DNA of 64,000 nucleotides from Nonomuraea typhae (GTDB lineage: Bacteria > Actinomycetota > Actinomycetes > Streptosporangiales > Streptosporangiaceae), in assembly GCF_009760925.1 (NCBI RefSeq), contig NZ_VRLV01000017.1, forward strand, positions 62,001 to 126,000, given 5' to 3'. Position 1 is the first letter of the stretch; each line of letters starts with the position of its first letter. The position numbers and the translations under genes are program-made. Of the stretch, positions 49,341 through 57,738 are shown one piece after another. The notes below the pieces were generated by a model. The model was not told the DNA's origin, searched no databases, and saw only the letters and a program-made list of their open reading frames with translations.

Positions 49341-50824
49341 GGCTGGGTCTGGACGGTCTCCTTCAGCGGCAGCCGTACCTCGAACCAGGTGTCGCCCGGC
49401 ACCGAGCGGCACTTCAGCTCGCCGCCGTGCCGGCCGGCCACGATCCGGTAGGAGATGTCCAGGCCGAGGCCGGTGCCCTGGCCGACCGTCTTGGTGGTGA
49501 AGAACGGCTCGAAGATGCGGTCCTTTATGGCGTCGGGGACGCCGGGGCCGGTGTCGCCGATCTCGATGATCGCCTCGTCCTCGTCGTGGGCGGTCCTTAT
49601 CGTGAGCGTGCCCTCGCTGCCCATGGCGTCCAGGGCGTTGTGGATGAGGTTCGTCCACACCTGGTTGAGTTCGCCGGCGTAGGCGGGGATCTCCGGGAGC
49701 GTGCGGTCGAAGTCGGTGACCACGGTGATCCCCGGGCCGATCTTGCCGCGGAAGATCGTCACCGTGCTGTCCAGCAGGTCGTGCACGTCGACCATCTGGA
49801 ACGGCGCCCGGTCCATCTGCGAGTACTGCTTGGCCGAGGCCAGGAGCTTGGTGATGCGCTCGGTGGCCTCGGTCACCTCGTTGAGCATCTGGGAGATCTC
49901 GACCGCGTCCGCCAGCCAGCGGACCGCGCCCGGCACGTGCTCCCGGCCCACCTTCTGCACGATCTTGTCCAGGTTCATCTGGTCGAACCCGGCGTTGACC
50001 AGCGCGGGCGCCAGGTCCCACGCGTCGTCCACGCCGATCGCCTCCAGCGCCTCGCCCAGCTCGTCCTCGGCGTCGGAGATCTCCAGCGGGCTGCGCGGCG
50101 CGAGCCGGCCGACGGCGCTCGCGCACGCGTCCTGCATCTCGATCATGGTCCGCAGCTTCTGCGGCGGTATCCCGTCCTCGGCCAGCTGGGCGAGCTGCAT
50201 GCGGGACTCCTTGATGAGCTGGCGCAACTCGCCCACCGCCCGCACCGCCGCGGCGGCCGGGTTGTTCAGCTCGTGGGTCAGCCCGGCGGTGATCGTGCCC
50301 AGCGCGGTCAGCCGCTGCCGCCGGTCGATGATCTCCCGCTGCATCCTGCCGCCGGACAGCACGCCGTCCAGCAGGTGCATCGCCATCGGGAACCACTCGG
50401 TCACGATGTGCGCGAACTTCTTGGCCGGCAGGATGAACATGTGCGTGGGGGCGGTGGCGCGCAGCGTGTGCTGGTAGGTGTCCGGCGCCCGGTCGGCCAG
50501 GTACGCCGAGGTGGCGCCGCCGTACACACCGGGCTGGGAGGTGCGCGGCATGGCGACCGTGCCCGCGCTCACCGTCTCCTGGATCATCTGGATCTCGCCG
50601 GAGATCAGCACCGCGAAGCACTCGGCCGGCTCGCCCTGCGTGATGACGTCCTGCCCGGCCTCGAACGCCACCACCTTGCCGCTGGTCGCGAGCTTGGTGA
50701 GCTGCCCGTCCGTGAGCTTCTCGAACAGGAAGAGCTTGCGCAGCTCGTCTATGTCGATAGGTCCGTAACCGCCCTCGACCACGCCGCACCCCGCATCCGG
50801 CTGTTCACCGTGTTGGTTCGTCAT
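49337..50824 (-). CDS. Cyclic-nucleotide-binding sensor histidine kinase (495 aa)
   Basis: A cNMP-binding (Crp-type) domain covers about residues 28-145 (LFLFEKLTDGQLTKLA, then GEPAECFAVLISGEIQMI). A histidine kinase follows: H-box H184 in GLTHELNNPAAAA, N-box NQVWTNLIHNALDAMG, then GDTGPGVP and GTGLGLDIS. No membrane helix, so it is a soluble kinase. Its ATG overlaps the TGA of the response regulator/flavoprotein gene upstream, so the two are a cognate pair. Likely signal: a cyclic nucleotide or redox state, transmitted to D62 of the partner. Confidence 0.9.
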   Translation of the reverse strand: MTNQHGEQPDAGCGVVEGGYGPIDIDELRKLFLFEKLTDGQLTKLATSGKVVAFEAGQDVITQGEPAECFAVLISGEIQMIQETVSAGTVAMPRTSQPGVYGGATSAYLADRAPDTYQHTLRATAPTHMFILPAKKFAHIVTEWFPMAMHLLDGVLSGGRMQREIIDRRQRLTALGTITAGLTHELNNPAAAAVRAVGELRQLIKESRMQLAQLAEDGIPPQKLRTMIEMQDACASAVGRLAPRSPLEISDAEDELGEALEAIGVDDAWDLAPALVNAGFDQMNLDKIVQKVGREHVPGAVRWLADAVEISQMLNEVTEATERITKLLASAKQYSQMDRAPFQMVDVHDLLDSTVTIFRGKIGPGITVVTDFDRTLPEIPAYAGELNQVWTNLIHNALDAMGSEGTLTIRTAHDEDEAIIEIGDTGPGVPDAIKDRIFEPFFTTKTVGQGTGLGLDISYRIVAGRHGGELKCRSVPGDTWFEVRLPLKETVQTQP

Positions 50825-52470
50825 TGCTTCTCCAGGTACCGATGCACCAGCGAGACGGCCATCGCCCCCTCGCCGACGGCCGAGGCCACCCGCTTGATCG
50901 AGTCGGCACGCACGTCGCCGGCCGCGAACACCCCGGGCACGTTCGTCTCCAGGAAGTACGGCTCCCGCCGCGCCGTCCAGTTGCGTGGCCGCTTGCCGCC
51001 CTGCACCAGGTCGGGCCCGGTGAGCACGAAGCCGCGCGGGTCGCGCTCCACCGCCTCGCCCATCCACTCGGTGTACGGCTCGGCCCCGATGAACACGAAC
51101 AGCCACTGGGTGTCGATGTCACGGTCCTCGCCCTTGGTCGAGACCGTCACCCGCTCCAGATGGCCGTCACCGTGCCCGGCCGACACCTGGGTCTGCATGT
51201 GGACCTCGATGTTGGGGACGGCCGCGATCTGCTCGATGAGGTAGTGCGACATGGACGCCTCCAGTCCGTCACCCCTCACCAACAAATGGACCTTGCTGGC
51301 GAATCCCGCCAGGTAGACGGCGGCCTGACCGGCCGAGTTGGCCGCGCCGACGATGCACACCTCGTTGCCCACGCAGGCGGGGGCCTCGGTGAGCGCGGCG
51401 CCGTAGTAGACGCCCCGGCCGACGAAGTCGTCCAGGCCGGGGGCGGAGAGCCGGCGGTAGCTGACGCCGGTCGCCAGGATGACGGCGTGCGCGGCGATCT
51501 CGCCGCCGTCGTGGAAGCCGACGACCCTGGCCTGGCCGCGCGGCTCCAGGCTGGCGACCTTGCGGGCGGTGAGGATCTCGGCGCCGAACTTCAGCGCCTG
51601 GCGGCGGGCCCGGTCGGCGAGCTGGGCGCCGGAGACGCCGTCGGGGAAGCCCAGGTAGTTCTCGATCCTGGAGCTCTGGCCGGCCTGGCCGCCGGTGGCC
51701 AGCGACTCCACCAGCACGGTCCGGAGGCCCTCGGAGGCGCCGTACACCGCCGCGCCCAGCCCCGCGGGGCCGCCGCCGATGACGATCAGGTCGTAGAAGT
51801 CCGTGGCCGGCGTGGTGGACAGGCCCACGGCCCCGGCCAGCCGCGCCTGGTCGGGCGCCTCCAGGATCTCGCCCTCGGAGGTGATCACCAGGGGGAGGCG
51901 GCAGTCCTGGCCGGCGGCGGCGATGAGCTGCGTGGCCTCCGGGTCGTCGGCCAGCATCCACTGGTAGGGCACCTGGTTGCGGGCCAGGAAGTCGCGCACC
52001 TTGTACGAGCCCGACGACCACCGGTCGCCGACCACCCGCAGCTCGGCCCGTTCGCGCCGGTCGGTGCGCTGCCAGGCGTCGAGCTGGTCGTCGATGACCG
52101 GGTAGAACTTCTCCTCCGGCGGGTCCCACGGCTTGAGCAGGTAGTGGTCGAGGTCCACCACGTTGATCGCCTGGATCGCGGCGTCGGTGTCGGCGTAGGC
52201 GGTGAGCAGGACACGCCTGGCGAAGGGATACATGTCCATCGCGGCCTCGAGGAACTGCACGCCGTTCATCTGCGGCATCCGGTAGTCGGCCAGGATCGCG
52301 GCGATGTCGTCGCCGCGCAGGCGCATCTCCTTGACGGCCTCGATGCCCTGCTGCGCCGCCTCCGCGCGGACGATTCTGTACTGCTGGCCGTACCGGCGTC
52401 TGAGGTCGCGGGCGACTGCGCGCGACACGCCCGGATCGTCGTCGACTGTCACGATGACCGGCTTGTCCAT
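50821..52470 (-). CDS. Fused response regulator / thioredoxin-reductase-like flavoprotein (549 aa)
   Basis: Residues 1-125 are a receiver domain: acidic D10-D12, phospho-acceptor D62 in LADYRMPQMNG, T90 and K113 (LLKPW). Residues about 145-215 look glutaredoxin-like but have no CxxC. Residues 225-549 are a thioredoxin-reductase-type flavoenzyme: FAD motif GGGPAG 232-237 and NAD motif GAANSAG 375-381. The redox CxxC normally just before the NAD motif is missing; only C366 and C372 are near. A phosphorelay therefore may gate an NAD(P)H-linked flavoenzyme of unknown acceptor. Leads the two-gene operon with the cNMP kinase (ATGA overlap). Confidence 0.9.
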   Translation of the reverse strand: MDKPVIVTVDDDPGVSRAVARDLRRRYGQQYRIVRAEAAQQGIEAVKEMRLRGDDIAAILADYRMPQMNGVQFLEAAMDMYPFARRVLLTAYADTDAAIQAINVVDLDHYLLKPWDPPEEKFYPVIDDQLDAWQRTDRRERAELRVVGDRWSSGSYKVRDFLARNQVPYQWMLADDPEATQLIAAAGQDCRLPLVITSEGEILEAPDQARLAGAVGLSTTPATDFYDLIVIGGGPAGLGAAVYGASEGLRTVLVESLATGGQAGQSSRIENYLGFPDGVSGAQLADRARRQALKFGAEILTARKVASLEPRGQARVVGFHDGGEIAAHAVILATGVSYRRLSAPGLDDFVGRGVYYGAALTEAPACVGNEVCIVGAANSAGQAAVYLAGFASKVHLLVRGDGLEASMSHYLIEQIAAVPNIEVHMQTQVSAGHGDGHLERVTVSTKGEDRDIDTQWLFVFIGAEPYTEWMGEAVERDPRGFVLTGPDLVQGGKRPRNWTARREPYFLETNVPGVFAAGDVRADSIKRVASAVGEGAMAVSLVHRYLEKQ

Positions 52471-52522
52471 GCCCGTCCCTTCCCGAAGGTTCCCCTAAGG
52501 GAAGGATGTCATGGGATTTCGG

Positions 52523-53149
52523 CTAGTACGCCACGTCCACCGTGTGGCGGTGGGTGCCGGGGTCGGGAAGGACGCGCAGCACGGCGTCGGCGAGGTCGGC
52601 GCGGGTGATGGTCATGCCGCCGCGCACGCAGTCGTCCACGGCGGTGCGGTAGGCGCCGCGGGCCGGGGAGTTCAGGAGCCTGGGCGGGCGGACGACGGTC
52701 CAGTCGAGCGGGTTGCCGCGGATGAGGCGCACGAGGCGGGCGTTGTCCTGGTAGGAGTGCTTCAGGAAGACCCCGCGGACCAGGATTTTGGTCAGGCGCT
52801 GGACCGGCGTGTCGGACGGGCCGTTCATGAGGCCGTTGGTGACCACGATGAGGCGCTTGACCCCGGTCTCGTTCATCGCCTCGATCACGTTGGGGACGCC
52901 GTCGGCGTAGATGGTGTGCGGGCCGCCCTTCGTGGGCCCGGCCAGGAAGACGACGGCGTCGGTGTCCCGCTCGAGGGAGAGCGTCTCGCGGTCCATGACG
53001 TCGCCCTTGACCACGGACAGCCCGGGGTGGCGCTCGGTGATCGCCTCCGGGCGGCGGGCCACCGCGGTGATCACGTGGCCTTCGCGCAGGGCCCGGGCGG
53101 TGAAGAGGCGGGCCGTGGCGCCGGTCGCGCCGTACAGGGTGATCCTCAT
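52523..53149 (-). CDS. NAD(P)H-binding atypical SDR (NmrA-like) (208 aa)
   Basis: Rossmann start RITLYGATGATARLFTARAL with the atypical GxTGxxA motif; no YxxxK active site. Contains VVTNGLMNGPSD and a WTVVRPPRLL segment as in NAD(P)H-binding regulators or flavin reductase-like proteins. ATG 53149 preferred because GAGGAG lies upstream. Divergent from a TetR gene with two strong palindromes between them, so it is the probable target of that repressor. Confidence 0.83.
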   Translation of the reverse strand: MRITLYGATGATARLFTARALREGHVITAVARRPEAITERHPGLSVVKGDVMDRETLSLERDTDAVVFLAGPTKGGPHTIYADGVPNVIEAMNETGVKRLIVVTNGLMNGPSDTPVQRLTKILVRGVFLKHSYQDNARLVRLIRGNPLDWTVVRPPRLLNSPARGAYRTAVDDCVRGGMTITRADLADAVLRVLPDPGTHRHTVDVAY

Positions 53150-53170
53150 GGCAAACACTCCTCTGCGTCA

Positions 53171-53196
53171 GGGGTGAGTGGGTGCTCACTCACCCC
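53171..53196. promoter_or_regulatory. Operator 1 of the TetR at 53209 (10-bp arms)
   Basis: Perfect inverted repeat, arms GGGGTGAGTG and CACTCACCCC around GGTGCT, 21 nt from the NAD(P)H-binding gene start. Confidence 0.8.
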
Positions 53197-53203
53197 TATG
53201 ATG

Positions 53204-53221
53204 GGTGAGTGCCTACTCACC
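53204..53221. promoter_or_regulatory. Operator 2 of the TetR, over its start codon
   Basis: GGTGAGT-GCCT-ACTCACC, a perfect 7-4-7 inverted repeat sharing the GTGAGT half-site with operator 1. It covers the GTG start (53209), so the TetR would shut its own gene at the first codon. Confidence 0.8.
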
Positions 53222-53811
53222 GTCAAGCCGAGCGGACCCGCGAGCGCATCATCGAGGCCACCTACCAGGGGATCCTCGAGTACGGCATCGCCGGCGCCAC
53301 CACCAAACGCATCGCCAAGCTCGCCGGATGCTCCGAGGCGCTGCTCTACAAACACTTCAGCGGCAAGGAGGAGCTGTTCCTGGCGGTGATCCTGGAGCAC
53401 ATGCCCGCGCTGGCCCCCTCGCTGAGGCGGCTGCAGGTCTCCACCGGGCAGGGCGACCTGCTCGCCAACGTCACCGAGTTCGCCGGCGCGGCCATCGCCT
53501 TCTACACCGGCAGCGCGCCGATCGGCTCCGGCATCATCGGCGACCCCGCCCTGCTCGCCACGTTCCGCGGCATGCTGGCCAGCCAGGACGTCGGCCCCCA
53601 CCTGCCGATCAGGGTGCTCGCCTCGATCCTGCGCGCCGAGCGGAGCGGCGGGCGGCTCGCGCCCGAGGCCGACTGCGACGCGCTGGCGAGCCTGCTCATG
53701 GGCGCCTGCTACCACCGCGGGCACATGGCCCACTTCGTCGAGCTGCCCCAGCCTCCCGAGGACTACGCGCGGGCGATCGTGCGCGCCCTGCTGGGCCCGA
53801 TCACTCGCTGA
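53209..53811 (+). CDS. TetR-family transcriptional regulator (200 aa)
   Basis: HTH: PTHRQAERTRERIIEATYQG, then AGATTKRIAKLAGCSEALLYKHFSGKEELF. The C-terminal domain is longer than in simple TetR proteins. The start GTG 53209 has no ribosome site and lies inside operator 2, which hints at a leaderless transcript. Divergent from the NAD(P)H-binding protein, which it should regulate. Its 3' end overlaps the convergent ThuA gene by 11 bases. Confidence 0.9.
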   Translation: MPTHRQAERTRERIIEATYQGILEYGIAGATTKRIAKLAGCSEALLYKHFSGKEELFLAVILEHMPALAPSLRRLQVSTGQGDLLANVTEFAGAAIAFYTGSAPIGSGIIGDPALLATFRGMLASQDVGPHLPIRVLASILRAERSGGRLAPEADCDALASLLMGACYHRGHMAHFVELPQPPEDYARAIVRALLGPITR

Positions 53812-54475
53812 CGCCGACCGGGCGCTTCAGCAGCCACAACGCCGCCCGGCGCAACAGCGTGCGGTGCACCTCGTTGTCGTAGGAACGCGTGTCGTGGCCC
53901 AGGGCGTCGTAGACGACGCGGCCGCGCCGTACCGGACGGGCCCAGACGAGCGGCTGGCCGTTCGAGGTGGCCAGCGGCCGGACGTCGGGCAGCACGTCGA
54001 GGTCGCTGTAGACCTCGTCCACGAGGTCGAAGTCGCGCAGGCCGGAGACGATCGGATGGTCGCCGGCCACCCGCACGCCCGTCCAGCCCAGCGGCGGATG
54101 GTGCGACTTGGGCCAGGACCAGCAGCCGCCCAGCACCCGCGGCCAGCCCTGCCAGTCGTCGAAGCAGATCGCGGCCGAGTGCATGGCCAGCAGCCCGCCG
54201 CCGCGGTCGAGGTGGTCCAGGAGCGTGGTGCGCGCCTGGGCGGGCAGTTCGAAGCGCCACTGCGCGCGCTGGTCGGCGAAGCGGTCGAGGTCCATGCGCC
54301 AGCGCAGCGCGTTCACGGTGATGAGCTGGACCTCCGGCGGCTCGCCCAGCGCGCCCGCGATGTCCTCGGTGATCTCGGACTCGACGCCGACCTCGGCCAG
54401 CACCTCGGCCAGGGCCGCCGACGTGGCGTCGAAGTCGTGGTAGAGCCCTCCGGAAAGAATGAGATTTCTCGCCAC
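53801..54475 (-). CDS. ThuA-domain (glutamine-amidotransferase-like fold) protein (224 aa)
   Basis: Matches ThuA-type trehalose-utilisation proteins: NLILSGGLYHDFDATSAALA at the start, GGGLLAMHSAAICFDDW in the centre, and RGRVVYDALGHDTRSYDNE near the end. These have a flavodoxin/class I amidotransferase-like fold; enzymatic role is poorly known, some oxidise sugars. The start is either GTG 54475 (used) or TTG 54481. Stands alone between a TetR and the epimerase/sigma factor operon. Confidence 0.8.
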   Translation of the reverse strand: MARNLILSGGLYHDFDATSAALAEVLAEVGVESEITEDIAGALGEPPEVQLITVNALRWRMDLDRFADQRAQWRFELPAQARTTLLDHLDRGGGLLAMHSAAICFDDWQGWPRVLGGCWSWPKSHHPPLGWTGVRVAGDHPIVSGLRDFDLVDEVYSDLDVLPDVRPLATSNGQPLVWARPVRRGRVVYDALGHDTRSYDNEVHRTLLRRAALWLLKRPVGVSE

Positions 54476-54555
54476 CTGCAAACCACATCACGGAAGTTGT
54501 CACAACCCAAGGGGCTGTTCCGTCCAGGGGATGTCAGCACTACCGGGGAGTGATC

Positions 54556-55419
54556 ATGAGAGTTCTCGTCGCCGGAGCGACCGGAGTGATCGGCCGCCGG
54601 CTGGTTCCGCTGCTCGAAGCCGTCGGGCACGACGTGGTCGCGGGGTCGCGGGCCACCGGGCTGGACGCCCTCGACCGCGACTCCACCGCCCGCTTCGTCC
54701 GCGAGGCGGCGCCGGACGCGGTCGTCAACCTGCTCACCGCCATCCCGCACACGATCAACCCGCGCAGGTTCGCCAAGGAGATCGCCCTGACCGACCGCCT
54801 GCGCACGGAGGGCACCCGCAACCTCATCGAGGCCGCGCCGCGCGCCCGGCACCTCGGTCAGAGCCTCGCCTACGCCTACGAGCCGGGGGAGGGGCCGGCC
54901 GACGAGGACACCCCGCTGTGGCCGGATCCGCCCGCGCAGTTCCGCGCCGCCCGCGCGGGCCTGGCCGAGCTGGAACGCCGCCTGGCCGAGGCGGGCGGCC
55001 TGGTGCTCCGCCTCGGTCACCTGACCGGCCCCGGCACCGCCTACGACACCGGCGGCTCCACGACGCGGGCCGTCCTGGCGGGCACGATGCCCATCATCGG
55101 CGAGGGCCGCTCGGTCTTCTCCTTCACCAGCACCCACGACGCCGCCACCGCGATCGTCGCCGCCCTCGACCGGGACGTCAGCGGCGCCCTCAACGTCGTG
55201 GACGACACCCCGCTCATGGTCCGCGAATGGCTGCCCGCGCTGGCCGCACGCCTGGGCGCCCCCAAGCCCAAGCACCTGCCCGTGGCCCTGGCCCGGCTGG
55301 TGGCCGGCGGCTGGGGCGTGGCGTTCATGACCCGCCTGCGCGGCGCCGACAACACCCGCGCCCGGCTCTGGCTCAACTGGCGGCCCCGCTATGCGAGCTT
55401 CCTCCGGGAAACGGCATGA
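54556..55419 (+). CDS. NAD-dependent epimerase/dehydratase-family protein (287 aa)
   Basis: Extended-SDR Rossmann start RVLVAGATGVIGRRLVPLLE, followed by a mid segment SLAYAYEPGEGP and LRLGHLTGPGTAYD as in nucleoside-diphosphate-sugar epimerase-like proteins. GGGGAG five bases before ATG 54556 sets the start. It overlaps the sigma factor gene by ATGA. Pairing of such an epimerase with a SigJ-type sigma factor recurs in actinobacteria, and the gene may be a target or a partner. Confidence 0.85.
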   Translation: MRVLVAGATGVIGRRLVPLLEAVGHDVVAGSRATGLDALDRDSTARFVREAAPDAVVNLLTAIPHTINPRRFAKEIALTDRLRTEGTRNLIEAAPRARHLGQSLAYAYEPGEGPADEDTPLWPDPPAQFRAARAGLAELERRLAEAGGLVLRLGHLTGPGTAYDTGGSTTRAVLAGTMPIIGEGRSVFSFTSTHDAATAIVAALDRDVSGALNVVDDTPLMVREWLPALAARLGAPKPKHLPVALARLVAGGWGVAFMTRLRGADNTRARLWLNWRPRYASFLRETA

Positions 55420-56279
55420 TGCAGAACGTGGAGGAATTCGAGGAACACCGTCCCATGCTGCTCGGGCTGGCCTACCGCCTGCTCGGCAGCATGTGGGACG
55501 CGGAAGACGTGGTGCAGGAGGCGTGGATCCGCTGGCAGGCGGTCGACAAGGACGAGATCAAGGAGCCGCGGGCCTTCCTGGTCACCATCGTCTCCCGGCT
55601 GGCCCTGGACCAGCTGCGCTCGGCCCGGGTGAAGCGCGAGACCTACACCGGCCCCTGGCTGCCCGAGCCCGTGCCCACCGAGCAGGCCGGCCCGCTCGAC
55701 ACCGTCGAACTCCGCGACACGGTCTCCCTCGCCACCCTCCACCTCATGGAACGGCTCACGCCGCCGGAGCGGGCGGTGTTCGTGCTGCGCGAGGCGTTCG
55801 ACCTGCCCTACCCCGAGATCGCGGAGATCGTCGGCGTGACGCAGGCCAACGCCCGCCAGATGCACCACCGGGCATCGGTACGGCTGGCCGAAGGCCGCAA
55901 CCGCTTCACCCCCACCAACGAGGAGCACACCGAGCTCCTGAGGCGCTTCATGGACGCCGCGTCCGGCGGCGACCTCGAAGCCCTGACCGGCCTCCTGCAC
56001 GACGACGTCGTCATGTGGAACGACGGCGGCGGCAAGGTGCGCGCGGCGCTCAATCCGATCGTCGGCCGCGCCAAGGTCACCGCCTTCCTGGGCGGTCTCA
56101 TGTCCAAGTACCTGTTCGGCCAGATGCACCTGGGCGAGGCCAACGGCCGGCCCGCCCTGCTGACCAAGGTCGCGGGCAACGACCAGCTCATCGCGATCGA
56201 GATCCGCGACGGCAAGATCGGCGGCATCCTCGGCGTGCTCAACCCGGACAAGCTCACCCGGGTGCGGGAGGCGTCGTAG
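55416..56279 (+). CDS. sigJ: ECF sigma factor, SigJ type with C-terminal SnoaL-like domain (287 aa)
   Basis: Sigma-2 region YRLLGSMWDAEDVVQEAWIR, sigma-4 region YPEIAEIVGVTQANARQMHH, then about 110 residues of a SnoaL-like domain (LLRRFMDAASGGDLEALTGL, DDVVMWNDGGG). This is the ECF41/SigJ layout, where the C-terminal domain replaces an anti-sigma factor and controls activity. Translation starts at ATG 55416 overlapping the epimerase stop. Target promoters are not identified here. Symbol by family resemblance. Confidence 0.9.
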   Translation: MMQNVEEFEEHRPMLLGLAYRLLGSMWDAEDVVQEAWIRWQAVDKDEIKEPRAFLVTIVSRLALDQLRSARVKRETYTGPWLPEPVPTEQAGPLDTVELRDTVSLATLHLMERLTPPERAVFVLREAFDLPYPEIAEIVGVTQANARQMHHRASVRLAEGRNRFTPTNEEHTELLRRFMDAASGGDLEALTGLLHDDVVMWNDGGGKVRAALNPIVGRAKVTAFLGGLMSKYLFGQMHLGEANGRPALLTKVAGNDQLIAIEIRDGKIGGILGVLNPDKLTRVREAS

Positions 56280-56313
56280 GAAACGCCGTGATGATCGTCC
56301 TATAGTCGCCCCT

Positions 56314-57075
56314 ATGGATCTCGGCATCGCGGGCAAGGTTGCACTGGTCACCGGCGGCAGCGCGGGCATCGGGCTGGCCGCCGCCATGTCCCTGGCGAGG
56401 GAGGGGGCCAACGTCTGCGTCTGCGCCCGCAGTCCCGAGCGGCTGGCGGATGCCGTGGTGGAGCTTCAGGAGTTCGGCGGCGTGGTGCACGCGGTGCTGG
56501 CCGACGTGGAGGACCCGGTGGCGGCGCCGCGGGTGGTGGCCGAGACCCGCGACGTCCTGGGACCGGTGGACATCCTGGTCGCGAACGCCGGCGGCCCGCC
56601 CGCCGGGCGCTTCGTCGACGTGGGTCTGGCCGACTGGGACGTGGCCATTCAGCGCAACCTGCTGGGCACCGTCCGGCTGATCCACGCCGTGCTGCCGGAG
56701 ATGCGCGAGCGCCGCTGGGGGCGGATCGTCACGATCACCAGCCGGACGGTGCGCGAGTCGCTGGACGGGCTGGCCCTGTCGAACGCCACGAGGTCGGCGG
56801 TGGCCGGGGTGGTCAGGAGCCTGGCCAGGGAGGTGGCGGGGGACGGCGTGCTGATCAACAACGTGGCGCCCGGCCCGATCGACACCGAACGGCTGCGGCA
56901 GGTCTCAGGAGGCGCGGAGGGCCTGGCGGCCAGGGCGGCGGACACCCCGATGGGCCGGATCGGCCGGGCCGGGGAGGTGGGGGACGTGGTGGCCTTCCTG
57001 GCCAGTGAGAAGGCGTCCTACGTCACCGGGGCCTCGCTCCTGGTGGACGGCGGGGAGAGCCACGTCATCGCCTGA
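56314..57075 (+). CDS. Short-chain dehydrogenase with altered active site (253 aa)
   Basis: Cofactor motif TGGSAGIG, ANAGG, IVTITSRT with the catalytic Ser, but the YxxxK motif reads as SNATR in ALSNATRSAVAG, so the general-base Tyr and Lys are replaced. This subfamily of FabG-like proteins is recurrent in bacteria and its reaction is unclear. The gene is 34 nt after the sigJ-like gene on the same strand and convergent with a MerR regulator. Confidence 0.85.
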   Translation: MDLGIAGKVALVTGGSAGIGLAAAMSLAREGANVCVCARSPERLADAVVELQEFGGVVHAVLADVEDPVAAPRVVAETRDVLGPVDILVANAGGPPAGRFVDVGLADWDVAIQRNLLGTVRLIHAVLPEMRERRWGRIVTITSRTVRESLDGLALSNATRSAVAGVVRSLAREVAGDGVLINNVAPGPIDTERLRQVSGGAEGLAARAADTPMGRIGRAGEVGDVVAFLASEKASYVTGASLLVDGGESHVIA

Positions 57076-57099
57076 TGGGCACGGGAGACAGGGCGCGCC

Positions 57100-57723
57100 T
57101 CAGGGGGCCAGGCGGCGGGCGGACTCGGACTCCTGGGCTAGGCGGCGCAGGGCGTCGAAGGCCCTGCCGTACAGGATCGTGCCGAGCACCAGCGCCTCCA
57201 CGGCGGCGTCGCGGGGGCCGTCGAAGGAGATCTGGTCCATCTCCACCTCGGTGACCAGCTTGTCGGCGGCCTCGGCGTAGGGGCGGAGGTCGGGTTTCAT
57301 GCCGAGCTTGCGCATCCTGGTGAGGATCTCGGTGAGTTCGGCGCGGGGCGGGGCCCAGGACTCGATCCGCCAGCCGAGCGCGGCGATGAGCTGGTCCACC
57401 TCGGCCTGCGCGCTGTCCCAGTCGGGATCCTGGGTGGCGGACGGCACCTCGCCGGCCAGGGCGTAGTGGGCGGTGCCGAGCATGGTGTGGACGGGCAGGC
57501 CGGGGTCGTCCACGGCCGCGATGACCTTCTTGATCGAGGCGACCGGGAGTTTACCCACCTCCAGCAGGGCCCGGATCAGGCGCAGCCGGCGCAGGTGGGT
57601 CTCGTCGTAGTCCGCGCGGGTGGCCGCGAGTTGCTCGCCGGGGTGGAGCAGCCCTTCGCGCAGGTAGTACTTGACCGTCGGCAGCGGCACACCGGATGCG
57701 GCGCTCAGTTCGGAGATGCGCAT
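57100..57723 (-). CDS. MerR-family transcriptional regulator (207 aa)
   Basis: Winged-helix start RISELSAASGVPLPTVKYYL, then REGLLHPG and a following HLRRLRLIRALLEVG helix, canonical MerR. The C-terminal 130 residues are helical without metal-binding cysteines, as in multidrug- or ligand-sensing members. ATG 57723 is used; a TTG lies three bases upstream. Its partner gene is not obvious. The LysR gene upstream on the same strand is 15 nt away. Confidence 0.88.
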   Translation of the reverse strand: MRISELSAASGVPLPTVKYYLREGLLHPGEQLAATRADYDETHLRRLRLIRALLEVGKLPVASIKKVIAAVDDPGLPVHTMLGTAHYALAGEVPSATQDPDWDSAQAEVDQLIAALGWRIESWAPPRAELTEILTRMRKLGMKPDLRPYAEAADKLVTEVEMDQISFDGPRDAAVEALVLGTILYGRAFDALRRLAQESESARRLAP

Positions 57724-57738
57724 CAATAGATAATAGCG

